DNA from: Methylosinus sp. PW1
GTDB lineage: Bacteria > Pseudomonadota > Alphaproteobacteria > Rhizobiales > Beijerinckiaceae
Assembly (NCBI RefSeq): GCF_000745215.1
Contig: NZ_JQNK01000009.1
Location: 2,170,001 to 2,234,000, forward strand
DNA length: 64,000 bases
Direction of reading: 5' to 3'
The notes under the pieces: model-generated
Seen by the model: the letters and a program-made list of their open reading frames with translations, nothing else
What the model was told of the DNA's origin: nothing
Databases searched by the model: none
Shown here: piece by piece, positions 17,632 to 27,129 of the stretch
Layout of the letters: each line of letters starts with the position of its first letter
Numbering within the stretch: position 1 is the first letter of the stretch
Translations under genes and position numbers: made by a program

Positions 17632-18768
17632 TCAGGGGCCGTGATAATCGGGGTCCGGCTTCGCCAGCAGAATGCTGGCGACGATCGGCATAGGATTGCT
17701 CAGCAGGCGGAAGCGGCCAAAGCCCGCCTTTTTGGCGAGCTTTTGCAGCTCGGCGAGGGTGCGCGGCTCGCCGCGGCCCATGGCCAGCGTGTAGAATCCG
17801 TAATAGGCGTCGAGCGGCTCCGCGCCCTCGACGCCGGACATGGCCTCTATGATCAGCAACGTCCCGTCGCGCGGCAGCGCGCGGCGCACATTGCGCAGCA
17901 GCTCCAGCGCGGAAGCGTCGTCGTGATCATGGACGATGCGAATCAGCGTTATCACATCCGCGCCCTTGGGCAGCGGATCGGTGAGGAAATTTCCCGAAAA
18001 GAAGGTCGCGCGCTCGGCGAGCCCCGCCTCCTCGAGCCGGGTGCGGGCGCGCTCCACCACCGCCGGCAGATCGAAGAGCATCAGCTGCAGGCGCGGCGCC
18101 CTCGCCGCCGCGGCGATGAGAAAGGCGCCCTCGCCGCCGCCGACGTCGAGAAGCTTCTTGTGCCGGCGAATGGGATAGACGTCGAGCAGCTCCTGCGCCA
18201 CCAGCGGCTGCGAGGCGGCCATCAGCGCGCTATAGGGCGCGACCTCCTCGGCGGAGAGGGCGGCGGGATTTTCCGCCGCCGAATAGGGCCAATAATCGGC
18301 GAGCCGCGGCTCGGCCGAGTCGTCGCCGCGCAGCAGGCCGACCGGATCGGCGAGATCGGCGTAGAGCATGGGCTGATGCGCGACGAGCGAGAGCGCCGCC
18401 TTATTGCCGATGAGCGCCGCGCCAAGCTCGCCGAGGCCGAAGCGCTCCTTGCCGCGCCGCTCGACGAGGCCGAGCGAGGCCGCGGCGTCCAGCAGCCGTG
18501 CGGCGGAGTCCTGCGACAGCTCCAGCTTTTCGGCGACCTGCTCCACAGTGCGCGGCTGCTCCAGCAGCAGCTCGAGCAGCTTCAGCCGCACGCAGGCGAG
18601 CAGCACCTGCGAGTAGACGAAGCCGGCGCAGAGATCGAGCATGGAGCGCGCGCGCTTGCGCGCGGCGGCGCGAGTCAGCGGATGCGCGGCGGCTAGACGC
18701 TGAAAGCGCGGGCTCGACACCAGCCGATCCCGCAGCCGCCGCAGCCTGTCCCGAAAGAACTGCCCCAT
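17632..18768 (-). CDS. SAM-dependent O-methyltransferase (CrtF/AOMT-like)
   Basis: A 378-residue protein with an N-terminal winged-helix dimerisation domain (LLEQPRTVEQVAEKLELS, about residues 60-110) and a C-terminal Rossmann methyltransferase domain. The SAM motif is LLDVGGGEGAFLIAAA, followed by LMLFDLPAVVERAR; RIVHDHDDASALELLRNV matches family 2 O-methyltransferases, including hydroxyneurosporene methyltransferase CrtF. No carotenoid or photosynthesis genes are nearby, so the substrate is open. GGAGGGG precedes ATG 18768. Confidence 0.75.
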   Translation of the reverse strand: MGQFFRDRLRRLRDRLVSSPRFQRLAAAHPLTRAAARKRARSMLDLCAGFVYSQVLLACVRLKLLELLLEQPRTVEQVAEKLELSQDSAARLLDAAASLGLVERRGKERFGLGELGAALIGNKAALSLVAHQPMLYADLADPVGLLRGDDSAEPRLADYWPYSAAENPAALSAEEVAPYSALMAASQPLVAQELLDVYPIRRHKKLLDVGGGEGAFLIAAAARAPRLQLMLFDLPAVVERARTRLEEAGLAERATFFSGNFLTDPLPKGADVITLIRIVHDHDDASALELLRNVRRALPRDGTLLIIEAMSGVEGAEPLDAYYGFYTLAMGRGEPRTLAELQKLAKKAGFGRFRLLSNPMPIVASILLAKPDPDYHGP

Positions 18769-18898
18769 ACGCCGCCCCTCCGCCGAGAATCATCCGCTCC
18801 TAGCTCAAAAGCGCCGGCTCGGAAACGTCGATTATCCCGGGTCCGGCGTTTGGTCCTTGCGGGACGCTCGCGGGGCGGCCCGGGAGACCATCGCCGCC

Positions 18899-20086
18899 AT
18901 GCGTTTCGACGCTCTCGATCGGCTCAATTTCTTTCTCGCCGATGTGCGCGGCGGGCTCGGGCCTTATGTCGGGGTTTTTCTCTTCACGCAGGCGCATTGG
19001 AGCCAGGCCGAGATCGGCGCCGTGCTCACGGTCAGCGGGCTCGTCGGCATAGCCGCGCATCCGGCGGTCGGCGCCTTCATCGATCGCACGCATGCCAAGC
19101 GCGAGCTTCTCGTGGTCGCGAGCTTCGTGCTCTGCGCCTGCGGCCTCGCCGTCATTCACGCGCCGAGCGTTCCGGTGGTCGTCGCCGCCGATATCGTCAT
19201 GGCGACGCTCGGCGCCGTCTTCGCGCCGACGGTGGCGGCGCTCACGCTCGGCCTCTATGGCCGCGAGCGCCTCGCCGAGCGGCTCGGCCGCAACGCCGCT
19301 TTTGATCGCGCCGGGAATATTTTCATCGCCGGAATCATCGGCCTCGTCGGCGTGCTGGCGTCGCAGACGGCGCCTTTCTATCTGGCGCCGATCTTCGCTG
19401 TGCTCGCGGCGCGGGCGGCCTTTTCCATTCCGGCCGAGGCTATCGACCATGATCGCGCGCGCGGTCTCGAGGATGTCGATCTCGCGCATCCGCCGCAGCC
19501 GGGCCGGCTGCGCGATTTGCTGCACTACCGCACGCTGCTCGTCTATGCGGCGGCGGCGGCGCTGTTCAATTTCGCCAATGCGCCGACATTGTCGTTGATC
19601 GCGCAGAAGCTCGCCTCGGAAAATCCCGGCCTCGAGAGCGGCGTGACCTCCGCCGCGATCATTCTCGCGCAGCTCTCGACCATCGGCATGGCGCTCATTG
19701 TCGAGCGCGCCGATCTCATCGGCCGCAAGCCGCTCATCGTCCTCGCCTTCGTCGCGCTCTTTGCGCGCGATCTCGCTTGCGTCTTCGCGCAGACGCCGCT
19801 GCATCTGCTCGCCGCGCAATTGCTGGACGGCGTCGGCGGCGGTCTCTTCGACGCGCTGCTGCCGCTGGTGCTGGCGGATATCATGCGCGGCACGGGGCAT
19901 TACAGCCTCGCGCGCGGCGGGCTCGGATTCGTGCAGGGCGTGGGCGGCGCAACGAGCCTGTCCGTCGCGGGATTCATTGTCACATCCGGCGGCTATGCGG
20001 CGAGCTTTCTGACGCTGGCCGCGGTCGCGCTGGCGGGCCTCGCGCTGGTCCTCGTCGCCATGCCGGAGACGGGACCAAAGCGTTAG
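18899..20086 (+). CDS. MFS transporter
   Basis: A 395-residue membrane protein with about twelve hydrophobic segments in two halves joined by a charged loop (about residues 185-210). ATG 18899 (MRFDALDRLNFFLADVRGG) is chosen over an upstream in-frame start. HPAVGAFIDRTHAKRELL corresponds to the loop 2-3 motif of the major facilitator superfamily. The short N-terminus and the internal sequence DALLPLVLADIMRGTGHY occur in small-molecule exporters of unknown substrate. It is divergent from the O-methyltransferase gene and convergent with the next membrane gene. Confidence 0.85.
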   Translation: MRFDALDRLNFFLADVRGGLGPYVGVFLFTQAHWSQAEIGAVLTVSGLVGIAAHPAVGAFIDRTHAKRELLVVASFVLCACGLAVIHAPSVPVVVAADIVMATLGAVFAPTVAALTLGLYGRERLAERLGRNAAFDRAGNIFIAGIIGLVGVLASQTAPFYLAPIFAVLAARAAFSIPAEAIDHDRARGLEDVDLAHPPQPGRLRDLLHYRTLLVYAAAAALFNFANAPTLSLIAQKLASENPGLESGVTSAAIILAQLSTIGMALIVERADLIGRKPLIVLAFVALFARDLACVFAQTPLHLLAAQLLDGVGGGLFDALLPLVLADIMRGTGHYSLARGGLGFVQGVGGATSLSVAGFIVTSGGYAASFLTLAAVALAGLALVLVAMPETGPKR

Positions 20087-20099
20087 CGGCGCCGAAAGC

Positions 20100-20597
20100 T
20101 CAGGCGGCGCCCGGCGCGAAGCCTTCCTCGAGGCCGAGACGCTCGAGCAGAGACTTGCGGCGCTTGCGGTCGCGCTTCTGTGGCGGCTTGCGATTGTAAT
20201 AGTCGAACAGCACCTCGCGATAGAGCTTGAACACGGCCTTCTCATTGAGGCCGAACAGCATGTCGGCGGCGATGCGCAGCAGCAGATAGACCGTGCATTC
20301 GAAGAAGAAGGCGCTCGGATGCGAGAACATGACCGGCAGCGCCGAGGCGATGACCGCGCCATAGAGCGAGGCGATGGCGTAACGCGGATTCACCGTCGCC
20401 CACAGGAAGAGGCGCAGCAATTCGCGATAGCCGATGTAATTCACGAGCGCGGCGTAGAGCTCGGCGCTGAACGCGCCCTCCTGGAAATCCACGATCGCGC
20501 GGGCGAGGGCGATGATCGCGATGAGGGAATAGAAAATCGTGTCGCAACGGCGAAGGCACAGTTCGCGAATGTCGTCGAGCAATGGGGTCTTCCTCAT
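20100..20597 (-). CDS. Small membrane protein of unknown function
   Basis: A 165-residue protein starting at ATG 20597 (MRKTPLLDDIRELCLRR), with GAGGAGC upstream. It has three or four hydrophobic segments (about residues 18-36, 58-75, 80-97 and 100-118) and a basic, probably cytosolic tail (RKPPQKRDRKRRKSLLERLG). I recognise no family. It converges with the MFS gene, whose stop is only 13 bases away. The longer open frame to 20720 lacks a convincing start. Confidence 0.6.
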   Translation of the reverse strand: MRKTPLLDDIRELCLRRCDTIFYSLIAIIALARAIVDFQEGAFSAELYAALVNYIGYRELLRLFLWATVNPRYAIASLYGAVIASALPVMFSHPSAFFFECTVYLLLRIAADMLFGLNEKAVFKLYREVLFDYYNRKPPQKRDRKRRKSLLERLGLEEGFAPGAA

Positions 20598-20915
20598 CTG
20601 GGCTCCTCGAGGCGTTGGGGTGGCGCCGTCTAAAAGAGCCGCAAATCTGGCGCCGGCTAGTCCGGCGCCGCCGTGAAATTCAGCTCGCAGCACGCGCATT
20701 GCTCCTGTAATACGTAGCACTTCGAAGCGATCTGCGACCTGATGTCGCGGCGGCGCGGCGACTCGTCGCAGCGCACCGCGCAGCAGGACGGCGTCGAAAA
20801 GCGGGGCGCCCCTCGAGGACTCGACGCCATAGCCTCAGGCGCGAAATAAGGTCATATTCACGACAAGCCGACGGCGCGCTCCAACGCGCCGCGATCATCC
20901 GAGGGAACGCTCGAA
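20598..20915. other. Intergenic region upstream of acs
   Basis: Between two divergent genes. It must hold promoters for both. I saw no clear sigma-70 or EcfG motif; only GAGGGAACG before the acs start stands out as a ribosome site. Confidence 0.5.
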
Positions 20916-22850
20916 ATGACCGACAAGATCTATGCAGTGCCGGAAGCGTGGCGGAACGAGGCCCGCGTGGACGCCGAGAAATATGCGGAGCTCTACCGGC
21001 GCTCTGTCGCCGACCCCGACGGCTTTTGGGGCGAGCAGGCGCAGCGCATAGAGTGGATCGCCCCTTTCACGCGCGTGAAGGAGGTGAGCTTCGACACGCA
21101 TAATGTCGCGATCGAATGGTTCGGCGACGGCTCCACCAATGTCGCGATGAACTGCATCGATCGCCATCTCCCGCATCGCGCCGATCAGGTGGCGATCATT
21201 TGGGAGGGCGACGATCCCTCGCTCTCGCGTCACATCACCTATCGCGAATTGCACGAGCAGGTGTGCCGCTTCGCCAATGTGCTGAAGGCGCATGGCGTGC
21301 GCAAAGGCGATCGCGTGACGATCTATCTGCCGATGATACCGGAGGCCGCCTACGCCATGCTCGCCTGCGCGCGCATCGGCGCCGTGCATTCTGTGGTGTT
21401 CGGCGGCTTCTCGCCGGATGCGCTCGCCGGCCGCATAGAGGATGCGCAATCGGATGTCGTCATCACGGCGGACGAGGGCGTGCGCGGCGGCCGCAAATCG
21501 GCGCTGAAGGACAATGTCGACGCCGCGCTGGAGAAGGTCTCCGCCAAGACCGTGATCGTTGTCACGCGCACCGGCGCCAAGGTGGATATGAAGCCCGGCC
21601 GCGATTTTCGTTACGAGGACGAGGCGAAGAAGGTTCCCGAGGATTGTCCTTACGCCGAGGTCGGCGCCGAGGATCCGCTGTTCATCCTCTACACTTCAGG
21701 CTCGACCGGAAAGCCCAAGGGCGTGCTGCACACGACGGGCGGCTATCTCGTCCATGCCGCGCTGACGCATGAGCTCGTCTTCGATTATCGCGAGGGCGAT
21801 GTCTATTGGTGCACCGCGGATGTCGGCTGGGTGACGGGCCACAGCTATATCGTCTATGGCCCGCTCGCCAATGGCGCGACGACGCTGATGTTCGAAGGCG
21901 TGCCGAATTATCCGACCGTCTCGCGCTTCTGGGAAGTGATCGACAAGCACAAGGTCGACATCTTCTACACGGCGCCGACGGCGATCCGCGCTTTGATGGG
22001 CGCCGGCGAGGAGCCGGTGAAGAAGACCAGCCGCAAGTCGGTGCGCCTGCTCGGCTCGGTCGGCGAGCCGATCAATCCCGAGGCCTGGGAATGGTATCAC
22101 CGCGTCGTCGGCGAGGGCCGCTGCCCCATCGTCGACACATGGTGGCAGACGGAGACGGGCGGCATTCTCATCGCGCCTCTGCCGGGCGCCACGGCGCTGA
22201 AGCCGGGCTCGGCGACCAAGCCCTTCTTCGGCGTGCAGCCGGAGATCGTCGACGCCAATGGCAATGTGCTGGAGGGCGCCTGCGAGGGCAATCTCGTCAT
22301 CGCCGACAGCTGGCCGGGACAGGCGCGCACCGTGTTCGGCGATCACGAGCGTTTCGTGCAGACCTATTTCACCGCCTATCCGGGCAAATATTTCACCGGC
22401 GACGGCTGCCGGCGCGACAAGGACGGCTATTATTGGATCACCGGCCGCGTCGACGACGTCATCAATGTCTCCGGCCATCGCCTCGGCACGGCGGAAATAG
22501 AGAGCGCGCTCGTCGCGCATGAGAAGGTCGCCGAGGCGGCGGTCGTCGGCTTCCCGCATGCGATCAAGGGCCAGGGCATCTACGCCTATGTGACCCTGAT
22601 GGGCGGCGTCGAGGCTTCCGAGCGTCTGCGCAAGGAGCTCGTCGATTTCGTGCGCAAGGAGATTTCCGCCATCGCCTCGCCGGATGTGATCCAATTCGCG
22701 CCCGGCCTGCCGAAGACGCGCTCCGGCAAGATCATGCGGCGCATATTGCGCAAGATCGCCGAGAATGAATTCGGCGCGCTGGGGGATACGTCCACGCTCG
22801 CCGATCCGAGCGTGGTGGAGGATCTCATCAAGAACCGGCCGGCGGGGTGA
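20916..22850 (+). CDS. acs: Acetyl-CoA synthetase
   Basis: A 644-residue enzyme of the usual length for AMP-forming acetyl-CoA synthetase. It shows the P-loop [19 protein letters not shown], the acetate-pocket region [25 protein letters not shown], and the hinge/C-domain sequence [20 protein letters not shown]. The acetylation-sensitive Lys lies in [17 protein letters not shown]. It makes acetyl-CoA from acetate, ATP and CoA in the cytosol. It is monocistronic or followed by two small genes. Confidence 0.98.
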   Translation: MTDKIYAVPEAWRNEARVDAEKYAELYRRSVADPDGFWGEQAQRIEWIAPFTRVKEVSFDTHNVAIEWFGDGSTNVAMNCIDRHLPHRADQVAIIWEGDDPSLSRHITYRELHEQVCRFANVLKAHGVRKGDRVTIYLPMIPEAAYAMLACARIGAVHSVVFGGFSPDALAGRIEDAQSDVVITADEGVRGGRKSALKDNVDAALEKVSAKTVIVVTRTGAKVDMKPGRDFRYEDEAKKVPEDCPYAEVGAEDPLFILYTSGSTGKPKGVLHTTGGYLVHAALTHELVFDYREGDVYWCTADVGWVTGHSYIVYGPLANGATTLMFEGVPNYPTVSRFWEVIDKHKVDIFYTAPTAIRALMGAGEEPVKKTSRKSVRLLGSVGEPINPEAWEWYHRVVGEGRCPIVDTWWQTETGGILIAPLPGATALKPGSATKPFFGVQPEIVDANGNVLEGACEGNLVIADSWPGQARTVFGDHERFVQTYFTAYPGKYFTGDGCRRDKDGYYWITGRVDDVINVSGHRLGTAEIESALVAHEKVAEAAVVGFPHAIKGQGIYAYVTLMGGVEASERLRKELVDFVRKEISAIASPDVIQFAPGLPKTRSGKIMRRILRKIAENEFGALGDTSTLADPSVVEDLIKNRPAG

Positions 22851-22913
22851 CGAAGGGAGGCGCGCGCGGCGAAGCGATAGTGGATCAGTCCCACCTCGGT
22901 CGCCGCATCAACC

Positions 22914-23129
22914 ATGAGGTCAGCCATGAGAATGAGAGGGCTGAAACGCTTCATCGGTTTCGCTCTTGTTGCGGTCAGCGTGATCCCGCCGGGTCTCGTC
23001 GCCTTATGGCTCTTCGATCAAGTCGTCATCGGGCTGAGCCCCGAGGGCGTGCCGACGTTGATAATGCTGGGTTGGATCAGCGGCGCAGGTCTCGTCGGTG
23101 GAATCTGGATTATCAAAGCGTCGAACTGA
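22914..23129 (+). CDS. Small two-helix membrane protein
   Basis: A possible 71-residue protein with a basic start and two hydrophobic segments (FIGFALVAVSVIPPGLVALW and PTLIMLGWISGAGLVGGIWI). Three in-frame ATGs lie at 22914, 22926 and 22932; none has a strong ribosome site. I recognise no family. Composition and the positive-inside pattern make it credible, but it may be non-coding. Confidence 0.4.
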   Translation: MRSAMRMRGLKRFIGFALVAVSVIPPGLVALWLFDQVVIGLSPEGVPTLIMLGWISGAGLVGGIWIIKASN

Positions 23130-23228
23130 CCCGCTACCCGCCGAAGCGCGACCCTCGCTCGCCGGCCAAATTCGCGCTATGTTGTTCTGGAGCCGACCGA
23201 ACAGCCGCTTCGGCGATAGGGACCCGAA

Positions 23229-23432
23229 ATGAGCATTATGATTTCCGAGGTCTATGACGCCTTCGTCTCGGCCGGAGCGCCGGAAGAGAAGGCTCGTCGG
23301 GCCGCCGAAGCCCTGACTGTTTACGAAAGCCGATTTTCCAAGCTCGAGAACGATATGGCCGTCATCAAATGGATGCTCGGCTTCGTCATCGCCATTCTTT
23401 CCGCCGTGGCGCTGAAGCTCTTCCTCCATTGA
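23229..23432 (+). CDS. Small coiled-coil membrane protein
   Basis: A 67-residue protein: an acidic helix (YDAFVSAGAPEEKARRAAEAL), a short coiled-coil (SRFSKLENDMAVIKWML) and a C-terminal membrane anchor (GFVIAILSAVALKLFLH). This layout matches short bacterial proteins of the DUF1640/CCDC90 type, which are sometimes labelled integrase by mistake. A possible ribosome site GGGACC precedes ATG 23229. No function can be given. Confidence 0.6.
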   Translation: MSIMISEVYDAFVSAGAPEEKARRAAEALTVYESRFSKLENDMAVIKWMLGFVIAILSAVALKLFLH

Positions 23433-23516
23433 GCGGTCGAGTTCGTCAGGCTTGACACTCGCCCGCGCCTGGGTCACTCGGCGCTCGTCAATCCAAAATG
23501 AGGGGACGAGAAGCGC

Positions 23517-24464
23517 ATGGCGAAGGCATTCGTGTTTCCGGGGCAGGGGTCGCAGACGGTCGGCATGGGCAAGGCGCTCGGCGAGGCCTTTCCTCAGGCG
23601 CGCGCCGTCTATGAGGAGGTGGACGCCGCGCTCGGCGCGCCGCTCTCCAAGATCATGTTCGAAGGCCCGGAAGCCGAGCTGACGCTCACCGCCAACGCCC
23701 AGCCGGCGCTGATGGCGGTTTCCCTCGCCGCCATTCGCGTGCTCGAGGCCGAGGCCGGGCTCGATCTCTCTCGCGACGCCAAATTCGTCGCGGGCCATTC
23801 GCTCGGCGAATATTCGGCGCTGGCCGCCGCCGGGGCGCTCTCCATCGCCGACACCGCGCGGCTGTTGCGGCTGCGCGGTCAGGCCATGCAGGCCGCGGTT
23901 CCGGTCGGCGCGGGCGCGATGGCCGCGCTCATCGGCGTCGAGCTGGAGGCCGCCCGCGCGATCGCCGAGGCGGCCGCCGAGGCCGAAGGGGCGGTCTGTC
24001 AGGTCGCCAATGACAATGGCGGCGGCCAGATCGTCGTCTCGGGCTCCAAGGCTGCGGTGGAAAAGGCGATTCTCATCGCCAAGGAGCGGGGCGTGAAGCG
24101 CGCCGTGCCGCTGCCGGTCTCCGCGCCCTTCCATTGCGCGCTGATGCAGGGCGCCGCCGACGCCATGCGCGAGGCGCTGGCGACGACCACGATTCTCGCG
24201 CCCAAGGTCCCCGTCGTCGCCAATGTGACGGCGAGCCCGATTCTTTCGCCGGACGATATCCGTCGCCTGCTGGTGGAGCAGGTGACCGGCACGGTGCGCT
24301 GGCGCGAATGCGTCGCCCATATGGCCGGTGCGGGCGTCGACAAATTCGTCGAATGCGGCTCAGGCAAGGTGCTGACCGGCCTGCTGAAGCGCATCGCGTC
24401 CGAGGCCAAGGGAATCAATGTCGGCGCGCCGGAAGATCTGGACGCCTATCGCGCCTTCGTCTGA
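23517..24464 (+). CDS. fabD: Malonyl-CoA:ACP transacylase
   Basis: A 315-residue enzyme that loads malonate from CoA onto ACP for fatty acid synthesis. The start AFVFPGQGSQTVGMGK, the nucleophile motif GHSLGEYSAL, and the His in VSAPFHCALM are all present. The active-site Gln and Arg regions are also intact. It is the first of the fabD-fabG-acpP-fabF set, but here the order is broken by an oppositely oriented outer-membrane protein gene between fabD and fabG. Confidence 0.97.
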   Translation: MAKAFVFPGQGSQTVGMGKALGEAFPQARAVYEEVDAALGAPLSKIMFEGPEAELTLTANAQPALMAVSLAAIRVLEAEAGLDLSRDAKFVAGHSLGEYSALAAAGALSIADTARLLRLRGQAMQAAVPVGAGAMAALIGVELEAARAIAEAAAEAEGAVCQVANDNGGGQIVVSGSKAAVEKAILIAKERGVKRAVPLPVSAPFHCALMQGAADAMREALATTTILAPKVPVVANVTASPILSPDDIRRLLVEQVTGTVRWRECVAHMAGAGVDKFVECGSGKVLTGLLKRIASEAKGINVGAPEDLDAYRAFV

Positions 24465-24475
24465 CGTAACAAAAA

Positions 24476-24498
24476 AGCCCGGCCGCGAGGGCCGGGCT
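24476..24498 (-). terminator. Terminator between fabD and the outer-membrane protein gene
   Basis: Stem AGCCCGGCC (24476-24484) pairs with GGCCGGGCT (24490-24498), loop GCGAG. Read on the minus strand it is followed by TTTTTT, so it ends leftward transcription from the porin gene. It may also stop fabD transcripts, with a weaker U-tract. Confidence 0.8.
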
Positions 24499-24516
24499 CT
24501 TCGTCCCGTAAGAGTG

Positions 24517-24613
24517 CTTTCGAGCGAAGTGGGAACCGGTTCGCGTGAAGAAAGCACGACGGAAAAAGAGATATAGAGTCATTCCGGTTCAATCTGAACC
24601 GGAATGACTCTAG
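24517..24613. repeat. Dispersed palindromic repeat, family C copy 2
   Basis: Inverted relative to the copy at 5653-5760. Arms 24574-24590 and 24596-24612 are perfect over 17 bp around a 5-base loop. The tail GAAGTGGGAACCGGTTCGCG is shared with copy 1 while the stem bases have changed in pairs, which shows that the hairpin is conserved. Confidence 0.85.
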
Positions 24614-24629
24614 GAGGAGAGGAGACGCT

Positions 24630-25427
24630 TCAGTATCTCGCCACCACGGGAGCGGGGGTGAAGAGATTGAAGTGATAGTTGATGCCGGCGCGCACAGTGT
24701 TGATGCGCGTATGGCGATTCCAATTGTTGGAGCCCCAGATCGCGGCGGGGAACTGCGGGAACAGGATCGGAGCCAGCGCGCCCCAATTATTGTTGTTATT
24801 GTTGTCGTTGAGCTCCGTGTAGAGATATTCGATCTTCGCGGACCAATTGGGCAGGAAGGCCCATTCGACGCCGCCGCCGGCCGTCCAGCCGCCGCGCACG
24901 TCATTGTTATTGTTGTTGCCCCACCAGAAGCCGCCGAACGGATGCTTCACCTCGCCATAGGCGAAGCCGCCGGTGCCGTAGATCAGCAGGCGGGAATCGA
25001 GCAGCGCCAGGCCCAGGCGGCCGCGCACCGTGCCGAACCACGGAACCTTGGTGCGATCAGCGCCGCCCCAGCCGCCCCACCAATTATTATTATTGTTGCC
25101 GCTGCCGATGCTGGTGCCCTGAATGTCGGTCTCGAGACCGACGACGAAGAGCGGCGAGATCTGATAGTTCCAGCCGAGCTGGCCGCCGCCGACAACGCCG
25201 CCGCTGGTATTGTTGCTGTTGTTGTTCCAGCCCCAATTATTGTTGTTGTTGCCGCGGTCGAGCCAGCCGCCGCCGAGGTTCAGGCCGACATAGGGGCCGG
25301 TCCAGGAGAAGGCCGGCGGCGGGACGAAGGCGACAGCCACTTCCTTGCGCGAAGGCAGATCGGCCGCGCTGGCCGATCCGGCGAGCAGGGCCGAAAAGAC
25401 CGCGAGAAGGGAAATCCTGGATTTCAT
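24630..25427 (-). CDS. Outer-membrane beta-barrel protein with Asn-rich loops
   Basis: A 265-residue protein starting at ATG 25427 (MKSRISLLAVFSALLAGSASA), with a clear Sec signal and GAGGAG upstream. WTGPYVGLNLGGGW and the final INYHFNLF match the small OmpA-like/Omp25-Omp31 barrel family of Hyphomicrobiales (8 strands). Unusually, five runs of Asn residues (for example NNNNNWGWNNNSNN and DNNNNNNW) sit where surface loops are expected, encoded by AAC/AAT trinucleotide runs at about 24784-24810, 24902-24917, 25082-25097, 25207-25224 and 25232-25250. The runs may vary in length by slippage. Function in vivo is unknown; homologues are abundant structural or immunogenic proteins. Confidence 0.85.
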   Translation of the reverse strand: MKSRISLLAVFSALLAGSASAADLPSRKEVAVAFVPPPAFSWTGPYVGLNLGGGWLDRGNNNNNWGWNNNSNNTSGGVVGGGQLGWNYQISPLFVVGLETDIQGTSIGSGNNNNNWWGGWGGADRTKVPWFGTVRGRLGLALLDSRLLIYGTGGFAYGEVKHPFGGFWWGNNNNNDVRGGWTAGGGVEWAFLPNWSAKIEYLYTELNDNNNNNNWGALAPILFPQFPAAIWGSNNWNRHTRINTVRAGINYHFNLFTPAPVVARY

Positions 25428-25794
25428 TAGATGGCTCCTCAATTCTCTATAAAGCGGCGCAGCACGCCAATCACGCCGTTCGAACTCACCAACGCAAGCA
25501 TTCGAACTGCCACGGACGAAGATTTCGTAAATCACTGACACTGTAAACGCCGAAAAAGGCTATAGGCGGCCCGAAACAGCATTTCGTTTGTCGGTGTGAT
25601 AAAAAGGCACCCCTAGGTAATTCGAGATACACTGATTTTATACTATAGTGTCGACAAACATGCGCTCCGCACAACTACCTAATGCGACAAAGACGGCGCC
25701 GAGCGGCGAGATTGCGCGCCGCGCGCGCGGCGCCTATAGAGACGCGTAAAGTTCGCGAAGCCGCGCGAGCACAGCGGCGGCGAGGGGGAGAGAC
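25428..25794. other. Intergenic region between the porin gene and fabG
   Basis: About 367 bases between divergent genes. The middle (25500-25680) is markedly richer in A and T than its surroundings, with stretches such as TTTTATACTATAGTG at about 25635. It should hold the porin promoter. I could not assign specific boxes. Confidence 0.5.
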
Positions 25795-26532
25795 ATGTTC
25801 GATCTGAGCGGCAAGACGGCGCTGGTCACCGGCGCGAGCGGCGGCATCGGCCGGGACATCGCGCGCGCTCTGCATAAGAGCGGCGCCGTGGTGGCGCTTT
25901 CGGGCACGCGCGAGGAGGCGCTCGCGACGCTGGCCTCCGAGCTCGGCGAGCGCGTCCACATCCTCCCTTGCGATCTCTCCGACAAGGCGCAGGCCGAGGC
26001 GCTGGTCCCGGCGGCGGAAAAGGCCATGGGCGGGCTCGACATTCTGGTCAACAACGCCGGCATCACCCGCGACATGCTGTTCATGCGCCTCAAGGACGAG
26101 GATTGGGACGCGGTGCTGAACGTCAATCTCACCTCGGCCTTCCGCCTGTCGCGAGCGGCGCTGCGCGGCATGATGCGCAAGCGCTTCGGCCGCATCATCG
26201 GCATCACCTCGGTCGTCGGCGTCACCGGCAACGCCGGCCAGGGCAATTACGCCGCCGCCAAGGCCGGCATGATCGGCATGACCAAATCGCTGGCGGCCGA
26301 GGTCGCCTCGCGCGGCATAACCGTCAATTGCGTGGCGCCCGGCTTTATCGAGAGCCCTATGACCGACGCGCTGAACGAGACGCAGAAACAGACGATTCTG
26401 CGCGCCGTGCCGGCCGGACGGCTGGGCACGGGCGCGGATGTCGCCGCCGCCGTCGTCTATCTTTCGAGCGACGAATCGGCCTATGTCACCGGCCAGACTC
26501 TGCATGTGAACGGCGGCATGGCGATGATCTGA
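25795..26532 (+). CDS. fabG: 3-oxoacyl-ACP reductase
   Basis: A 245-residue classical short-chain dehydrogenase. The cofactor motif TGASGGIGRDIA, the NNAGITRDMLFMRL segment, the catalytic Ser in ITSVVGVTGNAG and the YAAAKAG pair (Tyr, Lys) are all in place. It reduces 3-oxoacyl-ACP with NADPH in the fatty acid elongation cycle. GGGGGAGAG precedes ATG 25795. It lies upstream of acpP and fabF on the same strand. Confidence 0.96.
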   Translation: MFDLSGKTALVTGASGGIGRDIARALHKSGAVVALSGTREEALATLASELGERVHILPCDLSDKAQAEALVPAAEKAMGGLDILVNNAGITRDMLFMRLKDEDWDAVLNVNLTSAFRLSRAALRGMMRKRFGRIIGITSVVGVTGNAGQGNYAAAKAGMIGMTKSLAAEVASRGITVNCVAPGFIESPMTDALNETQKQTILRAVPAGRLGTGADVAAAVVYLSSDESAYVTGQTLHVNGGMAMI

Positions 26533-26798
26533 AAGCTCAGGATTTGCCGCGGGGCGCCTCTCGCCACGGCGAATTAATTATGCTACCAGACGCGTCGCTG
26601 GCCGGGGGCGACGCCGCAAAGAGCAATTCGGGCCGGCGAGAAAGCCCGCCTCCCGATGGCGACGTTTCCGCGGGTCGCGCGAGCGAAACCGCAGAAATGT
26701 GACGTAGTTTACCCCTGAAACGATCGAGCGAGGTCCGAGCCGAACTCTGGATCCGCCAAATCGGTGTCAGCAGATCGATCGAACGAGGATCAGAGAAG

Positions 26799-27038
26799 AT
26801 GAGCGATATCGCCCCGCGCGTTAAGAGTATCGTTGTCGAACATCTCGGCGTCAAAGAAGAAGAGGTGAAGCCGGAGGCGTCTTTCGTCGACGATCTCGGG
26901 GCCGATTCTCTCGACACCGTCGAGCTGGTCATGGCTTTCGAGGAGGAGTTCGGCGTCGAGATTCCGGACGAAGAGGCCGAGAAGATCAACACGGTCGGCG
27001 ACGCCATCTCCTATCTGGAAAAAGCCAAAGCGGCTTGA
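26799..27038 (+). CDS. acpP: Acyl carrier protein
   Basis: A 79-residue acidic protein. The phosphopantetheine site is the Ser of [15 protein letters not shown]. Length and sequence match the housekeeping ACP ([18 protein letters not shown] at the start). It carries growing acyl chains for FabD, FabG and FabF, encoded around it. A 266-base gap separates it from fabG, so it probably has its own strong promoter, as is usual for this abundant protein. Confidence 0.98.
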   Translation: MSDIAPRVKSIVVEHLGVKEEEVKPEASFVDDLGADSLDTVELVMAFEEEFGVEIPDEEAEKINTVGDAISYLEKAKAA

Positions 27039-27057
27039 GGCCAATGGCCGACGCGAC

Positions 27058-27091
27058 GCGGATCGTGGAACGATCCGCGGTTCCGCGTTTT
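27058..27091 (+). terminator. Hairpin after acpP (possible attenuator)
   Basis: GCGGATCG (27058-27065) pairs with CGATCCGC (27071-27078), loop TGGAA, followed after eight bases by CGTTTT. It may stop part of the acpP transcripts before fabF, which would explain higher acpP levels. Confidence 0.45.
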
Positions 27092-27129
27092 CGTCAATGA
27101 ACTGCAAGGCACAGCTCTCGAGAGAATCC

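Noticed and set aside
22860..23228. Possible tRNA or small RNA gene after acs
   Set aside because: No cloverleaf or conserved T-loop sequence could be found; only a weak small ORF is present.
24780..25255. CRISPR-like spacing of the repeated ATT/GTT runs
   Set aside because: The runs are in frame with a beta-barrel protein as Asn codons and have no constant repeat unit or spacer length.
27067..27091. GGAAC followed by CGTTTT as an EcfG promoter before fabF
   Set aside because: The spacer is only 14 bases, and the GGAAC overlaps the loop of a hairpin.
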